NCBI GenBank assembly: GCA_012729315.1 | Contig: JAAYDI010000063.1 | Coordinates: forward strand, 62,001-126,000 | From: Planctomycetaceae bacterium | Lineage (GTDB): Bacteria; Planctomycetota; Planctomycetia; Pirellulales; Pirellulaceae | Direction: 5' to 3' | DNA length: 64,000 bases | Shown here: positions 44,788 to 53,677 of the stretch, piece after piece | How positions within the stretch are numbered: the stretch's first letter is position 1 | Layout of the letters: each line of letters begins with the position of its first letter | Translations under genes and position numbers: made by a program | Notes under the pieces: model-generated | The model's database searches: none | What the model was told of the DNA's origin: nothing | What the model saw: the letters and a program-made list of their open reading frames with translations, nothing else

Positions 44788-45267
44788 ATGATGATCGACT
44801 CAGTCACCAACTTCCGCATCGTCGGGCTGGGCGGCATGGGCGTGCTCACGGCGTCCCAGATCGTGGCCCAGGTCTTCTTCCGCCAGGGGTACGCGGTCAA
44901 GAAGGCGGAGGTGCACGGGATGAGTCAGCGCGGCGCATCGGTGTGCAGCGATGTGCGGGTGGGGCCGCAGGTGTGGAGCCCGACGATCCCGGCCGGGGAA
45001 GTGGGCTATCTCGTCCTGCTCGACCCGCAGGAGCGGCCGCTGTATGAAGCCGAACTCCGCCCCCAGGCCGTCGTGCTGGAGCCGGCGATGATCGAGAAGG
45101 CCAGACTGCCGCACAGCCGGGCGTTGAACGTCGCCATGCTCGGTGTGTTGAGCCGACATTTTCAGATACCTGGTGCAGCCTGGCTGGAGGTGATTCGCGA
45201 GGTGTTTCCGCCGCGACTGCACGCCGCCAACGAAGCCGCTTTCCTCGCCGGCTGCGACAGCCCGTAA
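44788..45267 (+). CDS. iorB: Indolepyruvate:ferredoxin oxidoreductase beta subunit
   Basis: 159 residues, the gamma-type domain of 2-oxoacid:acceptor oxidoreductases: NFRIVGLGGMGVLTASQI, KKAEVHGMSQRGASVCSDVR and a short C-terminus. About 30 residues shorter than E. coli-like or archaeal IorB, mainly at the C-terminus, but all core strands are present. ATG 44788 has AAGGA seven bases upstream. Partner of the preceding iorA product. Confidence 0.93.
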   Translation: MMIDSVTNFRIVGLGGMGVLTASQIVAQVFFRQGYAVKKAEVHGMSQRGASVCSDVRVGPQVWSPTIPAGEVGYLVLLDPQERPLYEAELRPQAVVLEPAMIEKARLPHSRALNVAMLGVLSRHFQIPGAAWLEVIREVFPPRLHAANEAAFLAGCDSP

Positions 45268-45279
45268 CGGAACCCACGC

Positions 45280-46593
45280 ATGGCCCCCGAGATCTATCCG
45301 GAGAGTACTGCAGATTACCTTGATCCCGACCAGCTGCGCGCGCTGCAGTTGCAGCGCCTGCGGGCGATCGTCGAACGCTGTTTCACCCGCGTCGCCGTGT
45401 TCCGCCAGCGGATGCAGCAGCGCGGCATGGTGCCGGCTGACGTGCGGTCGCTGGATGACGTCGCCCAGCTCCCCTTCATGCGGAAGACAGATCTGCGCGA
45501 TCACTATCCCTACGGGCTGTTCGCCGTGCCCATGAAAGAGGTGGTGCGCCTGCACGCATCGAGCGGCACGACCGGCAAGCCCATCGTCGTGGGGTATACC
45601 CGGTACGACATCGACCTCTGGAGCAGCCTCATGCTGCGCTGCTTCGTCGCCACCGGCATCCAGACCGGGGACGTCCTGCAGAATGCCTTCGGCTATGGGC
45701 TGTTCACCGGCGGACTCGGTGCGCACTACGGCGCCGAACGGCTGGGGGCCACCGTGATCCCGATCTCCGGCGGCAACACCCGGCGGCAGATCATGGTCAT
45801 GAAAGACTTCGGCGTCACCGCCATCTGCTGTACCCCCAGCTACTTCGTACACCTGATCGAGCAGGTCCACGAGAATGGCCTGCGGTTCGCAGAACTCGGA
45901 CTCAAGATCGGCATCTTCGGCGCGGAACCGTGGACCGAAGGCATGCGGACCCATATCCAGCGCGAGTCCGGCATCCGGGCCTACGATATCTATGGCCTGT
46001 CCGAAATCCTGGGCCCCGGCGTCGCCGTTGAATGCTCCCAGCAGGCAGGACTCCACATGTTCGAGGATCAGTTCCTGATGGAGATCGTCGATCCGCAGAC
46101 CGACCAGGTGCTGCCGGATGGCCAGGTGGGCGAACTGGTGATTACCACCCTCACCAAACAGGCCTTCCCCATGATCCGCTACCGCACACACGACCTCACC
46201 GCCGTCATCCCGGAGCGGTGCGCATGCGGCCGGACCCTGCGCCGCATTCGCCGCATCCAGTCGCGCAGCGATGATATGCTGATCATCCGCGGTGTCAACG
46301 TTTTCCCCTCCCAGATTGAAGCCGCGCTGCTGTCGGTCATGACCTCCTCGCCCCACTACCAGATCGTCCTCTCCCGCCAGGGCGGACTGGATCAGATCTC
46401 CGTGGAACTGGAAGTGACTGAGGGGATGTTCGGCGACCGCATCAGCCAGCTGGAAGTCCTTCAGACACGTCTGGCTCACGCCATTGAACAGACCATCGGA
46501 CTGCGCGTGCCGGTGCGGCTGGTCGAGCCGCATACGATCGCGCGCAGCGAAGGCAAGGCCGTTCGGGTCATCGATCAGCGAGACAAGAAATGA
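45280..46593 (+). CDS. paaK: Phenylacetate-CoA ligase
   Basis: 437 residues, AMP-forming adenylate enzyme. The P-loop is HASSGTTGKP; the following IDLWSSLMLRC, LGAHYGAERLG and YGLSEILGPG (the A5 motif) are those of PaaK. Near the C-terminus are RSDDMLIIRGVNVFPSQIE and the A10 lysine, GKAVRVID. Makes aryl-acetyl-CoA from phenylacetate or a related acid with ATP and CoA. It starts 12 bases after iorB and is nine bases ahead of the ACT protein. Working backwards with IorAB and a thioesterase it could instead yield ATP during aromatic amino acid breakdown. Confidence 0.93.
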   Translation: MAPEIYPESTADYLDPDQLRALQLQRLRAIVERCFTRVAVFRQRMQQRGMVPADVRSLDDVAQLPFMRKTDLRDHYPYGLFAVPMKEVVRLHASSGTTGKPIVVGYTRYDIDLWSSLMLRCFVATGIQTGDVLQNAFGYGLFTGGLGAHYGAERLGATVIPISGGNTRRQIMVMKDFGVTAICCTPSYFVHLIEQVHENGLRFAELGLKIGIFGAEPWTEGMRTHIQRESGIRAYDIYGLSEILGPGVAVECSQQAGLHMFEDQFLMEIVDPQTDQVLPDGQVGELVITTLTKQAFPMIRYRTHDLTAVIPERCACGRTLRRIRRIQSRSDDMLIIRGVNVFPSQIEAALLSVMTSSPHYQIVLSRQGGLDQISVELEVTEGMFGDRISQLEVLQTRLAHAIEQTIGLRVPVRLVEPHTIARSEGKAVRVIDQRDKK

Positions 46594-46602
46594 GGAGGTC
46601 TC

Positions 46603-47037
46603 ATGATGAAACTCACGCAGCTCTCCGTGTTCCTGGAAAACCGCCCTGGACACCTGAGCAACGTCTGCGGCGCCCTGTCGGCAGCCCACCTCAATATCGC
46701 GGCGCTGACGATGGCCGACACCCGCGAGTTCGGCATCCTGCGCCTGATCCTCCGCGAGTGGAAACAGGCCCGGGAAGCCCTGGAAGCGGCCGGCTTCGTC
46801 GTCAATACCACCGACGTGGTGGCGCTGGAGGTGCCCGATCGGCCGGGCGGACTCGAGTCCATACTCAAACAGGCGGACGCGGTGGGACTGAGTGTCGAAT
46901 ACATGTACGCCTTCGCCATCAAACAGGGTGAGAACGCCCGGATCGTGATCCGCTTCGATGACATGCAGCGCGCCGTCGAAGTCCTCGAGTCGACCGGGAT
47001 CACCTTCCTGCGGGCCGCTGATTTCTACAAGCAGTAG
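46603..47037 (+). CDS. Tandem ACT-domain protein
   Basis: 144 residues forming two ACT domains: QLSVFLENRPGHLSNVCGAL and VVALEVPDRPGGLESILKQA each begin one, with the small-molecule loop N/D-RPG. ACT domains bind amino acids, and this kind of stand-alone pair accompanies IorAB and PaaK in many genomes, presumably sensing aromatic amino acids or regulating the ligase. AGGAGG lies before ATG 46603 by about four bases. Last gene of the operon. Confidence 0.9.
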   Translation: MMKLTQLSVFLENRPGHLSNVCGALSAAHLNIAALTMADTREFGILRLILREWKQAREALEAAGFVVNTTDVVALEVPDRPGGLESILKQADAVGLSVEYMYAFAIKQGENARIVIRFDDMQRAVEVLESTGITFLRAADFYKQ

Positions 47038-47253
47038 CCGGCTCCCGCGGCCCGACCAGGATGGCCGCACTGCCTGTCTTCTCTGCAATGCCCAGGCTGC
47101 GCCCCTGTTCTGGCCACCGCGAGCAGTCCGTTTGTATCGAACGAATTGTTTGCAGTGACTGTACCGGATATGCCGATTCTTCCCATTGGGTGAGTTCTAC
47201 GAGCAGTAGCGGCAGGCGCGTCTTTCATCAGCGCTTGGCAGCAGGGGGAAGAC

Positions 47254-50200
47254 ATGACGATGGTGGCGGAAGGCAGCACAATCGAAGGCAGGCGACCGCG
47301 TCTGGTTCTGATTCCCGCGTTGAGTGCACTATGCATCGCGAGTGTACTGGCCGTGTGTTGCAATCGCGGGATGGCCGCGGCACCGGGCGGCGGCAACAGC
47401 TCGATATACCCCCTGGCGCATGCGGATGCGGAAACCGTTGGTCCGCAGCTGCAGGGGCTGTTGAACGACTACGGCGCGGAAGCCCAGGTAGTGTTTGACC
47501 GGTCAAAGAACCAGCTGGTCGTCCAGGGTGCGGAGGCCTCGCGGCAGCTGGCCGGTCAGCTCATCGCCACGCTCGACAAGGCCCCGAATCAACCGGCAGC
47601 GACGGCCGAGTTAGGGAAGGTGGCCGGCTACGCGATTGACCCGGACCGCCTGGATGCGACGGCCGCAGCGCTTCAGCAGCGGTTTCCACCGTCGACCGGC
47701 GTGCGGGTAGCGCCGGATCGACGCACGTCGCAGTTGGTCGTGATTGCGCCACCGGCCATGCAGACGCAGGTGGCCGCTTTCCTGCAAGCTGATGCGGTGA
47801 CGCCGGCAGCGGCCGGCGGGACACGCCTGGATCCCTATCGCCTGCAGAACATCTCCTGGCGGGATTTCGAGGCGAGCCTGGTGCGCCTGTGGGGCAACGG
47901 CCTGGTGATCACTCCGGACGCGTCGGGCCGGCTCGCCACGGTGCACCTGGCATCCGATCCGGCCCGGCAGGCCGTGCTGCAGATCGATCGCCAAACACAC
48001 GAGGTCCTGTTTCCGGGAGCCGCCGACGCCAGCCGATCATGGCGACAGGTGACGGCTGCCCTGGACCGTTCGCCGACCGCGCGCGGGATGACCACTCAGC
48101 TAGTGCCGCTGCGCCGTGCCGACCCGGCCCAGGTCCAGCAGGCGGTGTCGATGATCCGGGACGCCGCGTTACGGACCCAATCGGGCGAGACGCTGGCGGC
48201 GGTGCCAGTGTCTCAGCCGGGTAAACCGCGCAGTGCCGTCAATCTGGTATCGATGATCTTCCAGGATGCCCGGGAGGCCGCGCACGCGGCACCGGCACAG
48301 GAGGCACAGGAGGCACAGGAGGAGGAACGAGAGGAGGAGATGTCGCCGGAGCAGGCGCCGGGGGCCGAGTTGCAGCCGTCGCCGGACCAACCTTCCTTGC
48401 CGGGCGAACCGGGTGCGGGACAAGGCGCGGAATCCGATGGATTGCTGGGCGATGTGCAGATCGAGTTCGTGCCGGAACTCGGCGTGGTGATTCTGCGCGG
48501 CAATCGGCGCGATGTGGAGAAGATCCAGAAGATCATTGCGGACATCGAAGAGAAGAGTGAAGCCACGCGTCCCGAAATCCGGCTGGTCACGCTCGAACAC
48601 ACTAACAGCGAGTCGATGACGACGCTGGTGACATCCATCTATTCGGAAGTCTATCAGCCACGTCAGGGACCGTTGACCATCACGGCGCTCGTCAAGCCCA
48701 ACGCCATTCTGATGATCGGCCGTCTGGAGAACATCAAGACGGTGGTGAACCTGATCGAGAAGCTCGATCAGCCGGTGCCGCCGGAAAGCCAGATCAAGGT
48801 CTTCCGGCTGTTGCACATGTCGGCGGTCAATGCCGAGACGTACATCCGCAACTTCTATGGTGCGGCTGGGGGCGTGGCGGGCGTGGCGGTCGGCGCGCAA
48901 CAGGCTCAGCAGACCGCCCGCGGACTCTCGCCGCGCATCACCGTTATTGGCGACTACCGCAGCAACTCGCTGATCGTCCAGGCCAGTCCGCGCGACCTGC
49001 TTGAAGTGGGCAAACTGCTCGAGGAACTCGACGTGGCCAAGACCGAGGCCAGCATCGAAGTCCGTGTGTTTCCGCTGAAAAACTCGGTGGCCTCCGCCTT
49101 GACCCAGGTGCTGCAGAGCACGCTGGCCATGCAGCAGATGCAGGGGACGGCCGGCATGCAGGGTTTCCAGCCCATGCAGATGATGGCGCAGGGTCAGCAG
49201 CAGACCGCCGTGTCCAAGAGCATCCAGATTGTCGGCATCGACCAGGAGGGCAACAAGATCATCGAATCGGGTCTGCTGAACGATGTGACGGTGACGGCTG
49301 ATGACAATTCGAACACGGTCGTCGTCAAGGCACCGGCGGAGAGCATGGGGCTGATCGCCGCGCTGATCGAACAACTGGACAAGATCCCGGCGGCCGAATC
49401 GCTGATCAAGGTCTTCCAGATCAAGAACGGGGACGCAACCAATCTGACCGCCATGCTGCAGACGCTGTTCGGCCAACAGGTGACGGCCGGCCAGGTCGGG
49501 GTGTTCTCGCAGACGGTTGGACGGACATTCGGCATGCAGGGGCCGCTGCAGCAGGTGAGCGCCGGAGAGAGCTCGTTGATCCCCCTGAATTTCGGCGTCG
49601 ACGCGCGGACCAACAGCATCGTAGCCTCCGGTTCGGCGGCCGACCTGGCGGTGGTGGAGGCGATCCTGATGCGGTTGGACGAGGGGGACTTGCGGCAGCG
49701 CAAGCTGATCGTCTACCGGTTGAACAACGCGCCGGCCCAGTATGTCGCCGACGCGCTGACCACCATCCTGAACGAACAGTACCAGTTGCTGTCGCAGCAG
49801 CAGTCGCAGCAGTACTCGCTGATCAGTCAGTTCGAAATCATCGACCAGCAGATCTCGGTCGTGCCGGAGGTCATCAGCAACACGCTGATCGTGAGTGCGA
49901 CCCCGAAGTACTACGAGCAGATCACCGAGGTGATCGAGGATCTCGACCGGCGTCCACCCATGATCATGATCCAGGTCGTCGTGTGCCTGGTGCGGCTGGA
50001 CGATTCGGAGGAGATGGGTGTGGAACTGGGGCTGCAGGATTCCCTGCTGTTCGATCGCAGTGCGACCGCCAGCGGGCTGCTGGACCCGGGGTTCAATTTC
50101 GCCAACCAGCCGCTGGGGAATGCCAGCAGCGCTGGCTCGCTGGCCACGCGCGGCAAGCTGGCGGGGCAGGCCTTCGGATCGTTCGCGGTCGGCCGCTCGA

Positions 50201-51432
50201 GTGCCGCAGAAGGCTTTCCGGGGCTGGTGCTGTCGGCGGCGAACGAGTCGATCAACATCCTGATTCGAGCGCTGGTCAAGAAGTCGCGCGTGCAGGTGCT
50301 CAGCCGGCCGCAGATCATGACACTCAACAACGTCCCGGCCTCCGTGCTGATCGGCCAGCGGATTCCGCAGATCACGGACTTCCAGACAACCACTGCCGGT
50401 AACACCGTCAACTCAGTTGAACTGGTGGATACCGGCGTGTCGCTCGGTGTGATCCCGCGCGTGACGCCCGACGGGCTGATCATCATGGACCTGGAAGCCA
50501 ACGATTCGAAGGCCGGCGACCCGGCCGACGGCATTACGATCGGCGTCCAGGACGGCGTGCCGATCCAGTCGCCCATTTATGACGACGTCACCGCGATCAC
50601 CACGATCGCCGCGCGCAGCGGCCAGACGGTGGTCTTCGGCGGCCTGATCACCAGCGAGCGGACGGATACCTTCCGCGGCGTGCCCTACCTGTCGGACATC
50701 CCGGTCCTGGGGCATCTGTTCCGGTTCGACACCAAGTCGGACGGCCGCCAGGAACTGCTGTTCTTCCTGACCCCCCACATCGTGATGGACGACGACGACG
50801 TGCGGACACTCAACCAGCGCGAAGCCGACCGCATGAGCTGGTGTCTGGCCGACGTGGTCCAGATCCACGGTGACCCGGGATTCGGAGCCAGCCGCATCGA
50901 CACCTGGAACGAAGGCACGCCACTGATCTATCCGAGTGTGGACCCCACCGCCGAAGGCGCGATACCCATGGATGGATCCGAGGCGGTGCCGATGCCGCCC
51001 GGGCAGCCGATCATGGAGTACAGCGCGCCCGGCGCGACCGGCAAACCATTTGTGTTGCCGCCCGACCAGCGTCAGGAAGGCAAACCGTTCATCCTGCCGC
51101 CCGCGGAGCGTCAGGAAGGGAAACCGTTCGTGCTGCCCGAAGGGGAATTGCCCCAGGGGCGGCCGTTCATCGAAGGACAGAATCAGTCACTGCGGCAGCC
51201 ACCGGCCGGTCCGCTCGACTTGCAGCCGGCCAACGCCTGGCGGGCACCACCGGCGCAGGAGCCGTACCAGACCGACGCGACCCCCACCCCGGCCACGGTA
51301 ATCCCGGCGGCCGCCTCCGAGCTGGCGGGCGGGCAGGAGCCTGCGCCGCTGAGCAATATGCCGCTGAGCAATATGCCGCCCGCGCCGTCCGCCTCGCAGC
51401 GCCCGTATTCGCAGTTTCCCTACGTGAAGTGA
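47254..51432 (+). CDS. gspD: Type II secretion-type secretin with extra N- and C-terminal regions
   Basis: 1392 residues, about twice the usual GspD. A signal peptide (about 15-42, ending GMAAAPG) is followed by N1/NolW-like modules, an acidic linker with a 9-bp DNA repeat (AQEAQEAQEEE near 348-360), and five further NolW modules, each starting with a strand such as VFRLLHMS, VFPLKNSV, VFQIKNGD and VYRLNNAP. The secretin barrel is at about 900-1180 (RVQVLSRPQIMTLNN; VELVDTGVSLGVIPRV; GVPYLSDIPVLGHLF). The C-terminal 200 residues hold three repeats of about 15 residues on the theme GKPFVLPP. It forms the outer membrane pore. GGGGAA lies four bases before the ATG. Separated from gspE-K by the metabolic operon. 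Confidence 0.93.
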   Translation: MTMVAEGSTIEGRRPRLVLIPALSALCIASVLAVCCNRGMAAAPGGGNSSIYPLAHADAETVGPQLQGLLNDYGAEAQVVFDRSKNQLVVQGAEASRQLAGQLIATLDKAPNQPAATAELGKVAGYAIDPDRLDATAAALQQRFPPSTGVRVAPDRRTSQLVVIAPPAMQTQVAAFLQADAVTPAAAGGTRLDPYRLQNISWRDFEASLVRLWGNGLVITPDASGRLATVHLASDPARQAVLQIDRQTHEVLFPGAADASRSWRQVTAALDRSPTARGMTTQLVPLRRADPAQVQQAVSMIRDAALRTQSGETLAAVPVSQPGKPRSAVNLVSMIFQDAREAAHAAPAQEAQEAQEEEREEEMSPEQAPGAELQPSPDQPSLPGEPGAGQGAESDGLLGDVQIEFVPELGVVILRGNRRDVEKIQKIIADIEEKSEATRPEIRLVTLEHTNSESMTTLVTSIYSEVYQPRQGPLTITALVKPNAILMIGRLENIKTVVNLIEKLDQPVPPESQIKVFRLLHMSAVNAETYIRNFYGAAGGVAGVAVGAQQAQQTARGLSPRITVIGDYRSNSLIVQASPRDLLEVGKLLEELDVAKTEASIEVRVFPLKNSVASALTQVLQSTLAMQQMQGTAGMQGFQPMQMMAQGQQQTAVSKSIQIVGIDQEGNKIIESGLLNDVTVTADDNSNTVVVKAPAESMGLIAALIEQLDKIPAAESLIKVFQIKNGDATNLTAMLQTLFGQQVTAGQVGVFSQTVGRTFGMQGPLQQVSAGESSLIPLNFGVDARTNSIVASGSAADLAVVEAILMRLDEGDLRQRKLIVYRLNNAPAQYVADALTTILNEQYQLLSQQQSQQYSLISQFEIIDQQISVVPEVISNTLIVSATPKYYEQITEVIEDLDRRPPMIMIQVVVCLVRLDDSEEMGVELGLQDSLLFDRSATASGLLDPGFNFANQPLGNASSAGSLATRGKLAGQAFGSFAVGRSSAAEGFPGLVLSAANESINILIRALVKKSRVQVLSRPQIMTLNNVPASVLIGQRIPQITDFQTTTAGNTVNSVELVDTGVSLGVIPRVTPDGLIIMDLEANDSKAGDPADGITIGVQDGVPIQSPIYDDVTAITTIAARSGQTVVFGGLITSERTDTFRGVPYLSDIPVLGHLFRFDTKSDGRQELLFFLTPHIVMDDDDVRTLNQREADRMSWCLADVVQIHGDPGFGASRIDTWNEGTPLIYPSVDPTAEGAIPMDGSEAVPMPPGQPIMEYSAPGATGKPFVLPPDQRQEGKPFILPPAERQEGKPFVLPEGELPQGRPFIEGQNQSLRQPPAGPLDLQPANAWRAPPAQEPYQTDATPTPATVIPAAASELAGGQEPAPLSNMPLSNMPPAPSASQRPYSQFPYVK

Positions 51433-51446
51433 GGTGATGGACCACA

Positions 51447-52685
51447 ATGACTCGGTCTCTTTTCCAGCTTCTGGGACTCGCCGCCAGCCTGACGCTCATG
51501 GTGCTGTCTGGTTGCGCCACGAAGGAACTGGCGCTGAACAAGGCCCTGCCCTGGTCCGGGGCGAAGGAAAGATACGAAACGCCTGAGAAGGTGATTGCGA
51601 TCTGGACCGACGCCGTCTACCAGTTGCCGAGTAAGCCCCCTACCCGTGGCTTCGGCGGACGCGTGTACTTCTACAACGCGGACGACGACGTGATTCCGGT
51701 CAATGGGCAGCTGGTCGTGTATGCCTTTGACGATTCGGATCCCATGGCCAGCACCGACCGGCCATCCCGCAAATACGCCTTCACGGCAGAACAGCTGACC
51801 AACTACTACAGCAATTCGGACCTGGGAGCGTCCTACAACATCTGGATCCCCTGGGATGAAGTGGGGGGCGACGAGAAACAGATCGCGCTCTTCCCGGTGT
51901 TTGTCGACGAATCGGGCAAGACCGTCCGCGGCACGTTCGCCAACAACCGCCTGCCGGGCAAGCGAGTGGTCACCGAAGAGGAGCGTCGTGGTTTCTACAT
52001 CTCGCGCACTCGCCGGCAAGGCGCTCAGGTCGTCTCGCAACAGGAGTCCGGTGTCAGACCGGTCAGCTATGAAGAGGCCGGCCCCGCGGACGGGGCGACC
52101 GCAGACAAGGAAAAGCCGGGTCTGGTGACCACCACGATCCGCGTACCACGCAGTTTGTCAGAACGCATGGCCGGCGGCCACGGCGCGATCGTGCCGCAGT
52201 CCCCTAGCGTGACGACGCTGTCCAGCCCGGCAGCTGTGCCCGCTCACCCGGCCGGATCCGTTCCTGGCGCTGGACCGTCGCCAGCCAGTTGGTCGCCCGG
52301 CCCACATACGGCTCAGCCCCCTGCGGATGCAGCCTCGGCAAACCCACAGGTCCCGGCCGCGTCGTCCTATCCGATCCCTGCAACCGGCACGGCTCCCGCA
52401 CCATCCGTATTGCCATCCGCAGGCCAGTCCGCATTGCCACCTGCGGGCCAGACTGTGCCACAGCCAGCCCTGCCGCTCGGGCAACAGGGGTTTATTGGCG
52501 CTGATCCACAGCTCTCGACGTCGGCTCGCTCGCGGGCTTGGGCACGGCAGGATCCACGAGCAGCTCGTTTCGAACCGCCTCAATTCCGGGCTCCAGCATC
52601 GCCAGGTTCTCGAGCACGCCTCGCACGTGCTCCGTTGCAACCGTCCCGGTCAACACCGCCGTACTCCCTTCCATCGACACCGTGA
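51447..52685 (+). CDS. Probable outer membrane lipoprotein of unknown function
   Basis: 412 residues. A lipoprotein signal, LMVLSGCATKE, puts the lipid-carrying Cys at residue 23. Residues 40-195 are a compact unit (FGGRVYFYNADDDVIPVNGQLVVYAF; SDLGASYNIWIPWDEVGGDEKQIALFPVFVDES) that I recognise only as a conserved planctomycete lipoprotein domain. The rest is Pro/Ala/Ser-rich. The gene follows the secretin by 14 bases, so it may be a pilotin-like or accessory part. The final 65 residues are antisense to the end of the BON gene and look Arg/Pro-rich and random, so the original stop may have been lost. Confidence 0.7.
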   Translation: MTRSLFQLLGLAASLTLMVLSGCATKELALNKALPWSGAKERYETPEKVIAIWTDAVYQLPSKPPTRGFGGRVYFYNADDDVIPVNGQLVVYAFDDSDPMASTDRPSRKYAFTAEQLTNYYSNSDLGASYNIWIPWDEVGGDEKQIALFPVFVDESGKTVRGTFANNRLPGKRVVTEEERRGFYISRTRRQGAQVVSQQESGVRPVSYEEAGPADGATADKEKPGLVTTTIRVPRSLSERMAGGHGAIVPQSPSVTTLSSPAAVPAHPAGSVPGAGPSPASWSPGPHTAQPPADAASANPQVPAASSYPIPATGTAPAPSVLPSAGQSALPPAGQTVPQPALPLGQQGFIGADPQLSTSARSRAWARQDPRAARFEPPQFRAPASPGSRARLARAPLQPSRSTPPYSLPSTP

Positions 52686-53247
52686 CCTGACCGCCACCGA
52701 TGTCCGGACGTTCGAGGACGCGGGTGATGACGCGTGAGAACCTCGCATTGACAGCGCCGGATGGTTGCTGCGGCCTGTCAAAGCCGAGCCGCATGTGTGT
52801 GCGGACCTTGCCGGTCTGCTGCTGGTTCGTCATCTGCGCGTTGCGGCCGAACATGTTGCGCATGCCCATCATGCCGCCCAGGCCAAAGTTGCCCATGCCG
52901 CCCAGGTTTCCAAAGCGGTTCTGTCCGCTGGCCTGGCCCTGCGCCGCCGATTGCCCAAAGGCGCCCGAAGTCGCTGCCGCAGCGCCCGCCGTCGTCTCGC
53001 CCATCCCCGCGCTACCGGTCATGAAGCGGTTGAAACCGCTGCCCGTGAAGCGACTGTCCAGACCGTAACCTTGGGCCTGGGACAGCGTCGATGCGCTGCC
53101 GGCGGTCGCATTGCCGCTGCCGAACCCAGTCGTGCGACCCGATCCCGATGTCCGGTTGCTCCCACTCTGCTGACCCCAGGCTGCGTGCGAGACGGTCAGG
53201 CAGACTGCAGCTACGGCCGCGACAGCCAGAGTCCAACGACGGTTCAT
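52492..53247 (-). CDS. Secreted BON-domain protein
   Basis: 251 residues: signal peptide (ending SHAAWGQQ), then a Gly/Ser/Gln-rich region up to about 140 (GRTTGFGSGN, NLGGMGNFGLGGMMGMRN) and a BON domain at about 175-240 (ITRVLERPDIGGG, VSMEGSTAVLTGTVAT, EPGIEAVRNELLVDP). BON domains bind phospholipids or other envelope parts; OsmY-type proteins carry two, this one has a single one. ATG 53247 follows GGAGAGAG. Its 3' end overlaps that of the lipoprotein gene by 194 bases on the opposite strand. Confidence 0.82.
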   Translation of the reverse strand: MNRRWTLAVAAVAAVCLTVSHAAWGQQSGSNRTSGSGRTTGFGSGNATAGSASTLSQAQGYGLDSRFTGSGFNRFMTGSAGMGETTAGAAAATSGAFGQSAAQGQASGQNRFGNLGGMGNFGLGGMMGMRNMFGRNAQMTNQQQTGKVRTHMRLGFDRPQQPSGAVNARFSRVITRVLERPDIGGGQVTVSMEGSTAVLTGTVATEHVRGVLENLAMLEPGIEAVRNELLVDPAVPKPASEPTSRAVDQRQ

Positions 53248-53677
53248 GATTCTCTCTCCGAGCCAACGATCTTCGACGCGATCTTCGACAGAGGTGTAGA
53301 ACTGCCGCCCCCAGTCCTCATCATCGGCCACGATTCGGACGCACTCGATCTAGTTTGCCAGCGGGCAGTTCGTGCTGCCACAGTACTCGAGTTCAATTAT
53401 ATATATACACTCTATGCTTTGCTCATCCCGCTCGGCGGGCAGCAGCGACCGCGCGCTCCACGTGTATCTGAACCCCGGCCGGGTCTTGATGTTTCGATCC
53501 ACCGGGGCATGCCCCCCCCTGTGGTGGTGTCCTGAAACCGCGCCGTCAGGATGCGGGTAACGTTTGACGGCGGTCTGATCGGTCCAAGGGATGCCGACGT
53601 TCGGCGAATACGCGGTTATTGTGTTGGCGTTGGCTAGTTGGCATTGTCGCCCATTATCGGGTTCTGGAGACGTACGC
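53248..53677. other. Divergent promoter region with an A+T tract
   Basis: 430 bases between the BON gene and the DUF3352-like gene. A pure A/T-rich stretch, CAATTATATATATACAC at 53394-53410, stands out in this G+C-rich DNA and reads on the minus strand as TATATATAAT, a fair -10 candidate for the BON gene. No real gene was found; an open frame from 53591 in the same frame as the next gene could extend it. Confidence 0.35.

Noticed and set aside
44800-47088. 762-codon minus-strand frame over iorB, paaK and the ACT gene
   Set aside because: Opposite three clear enzymes with ribosome sites; no domain visible in the translation.
47020-47215. Similar text TTCTACAAGCAGTAG and TTCTACGAGCAGTAG at the end of the ACT gene and 170 bases later
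   Set aside because: The match is 14 of 15 bases but does not extend either way, so a duplication cannot be told from chance.
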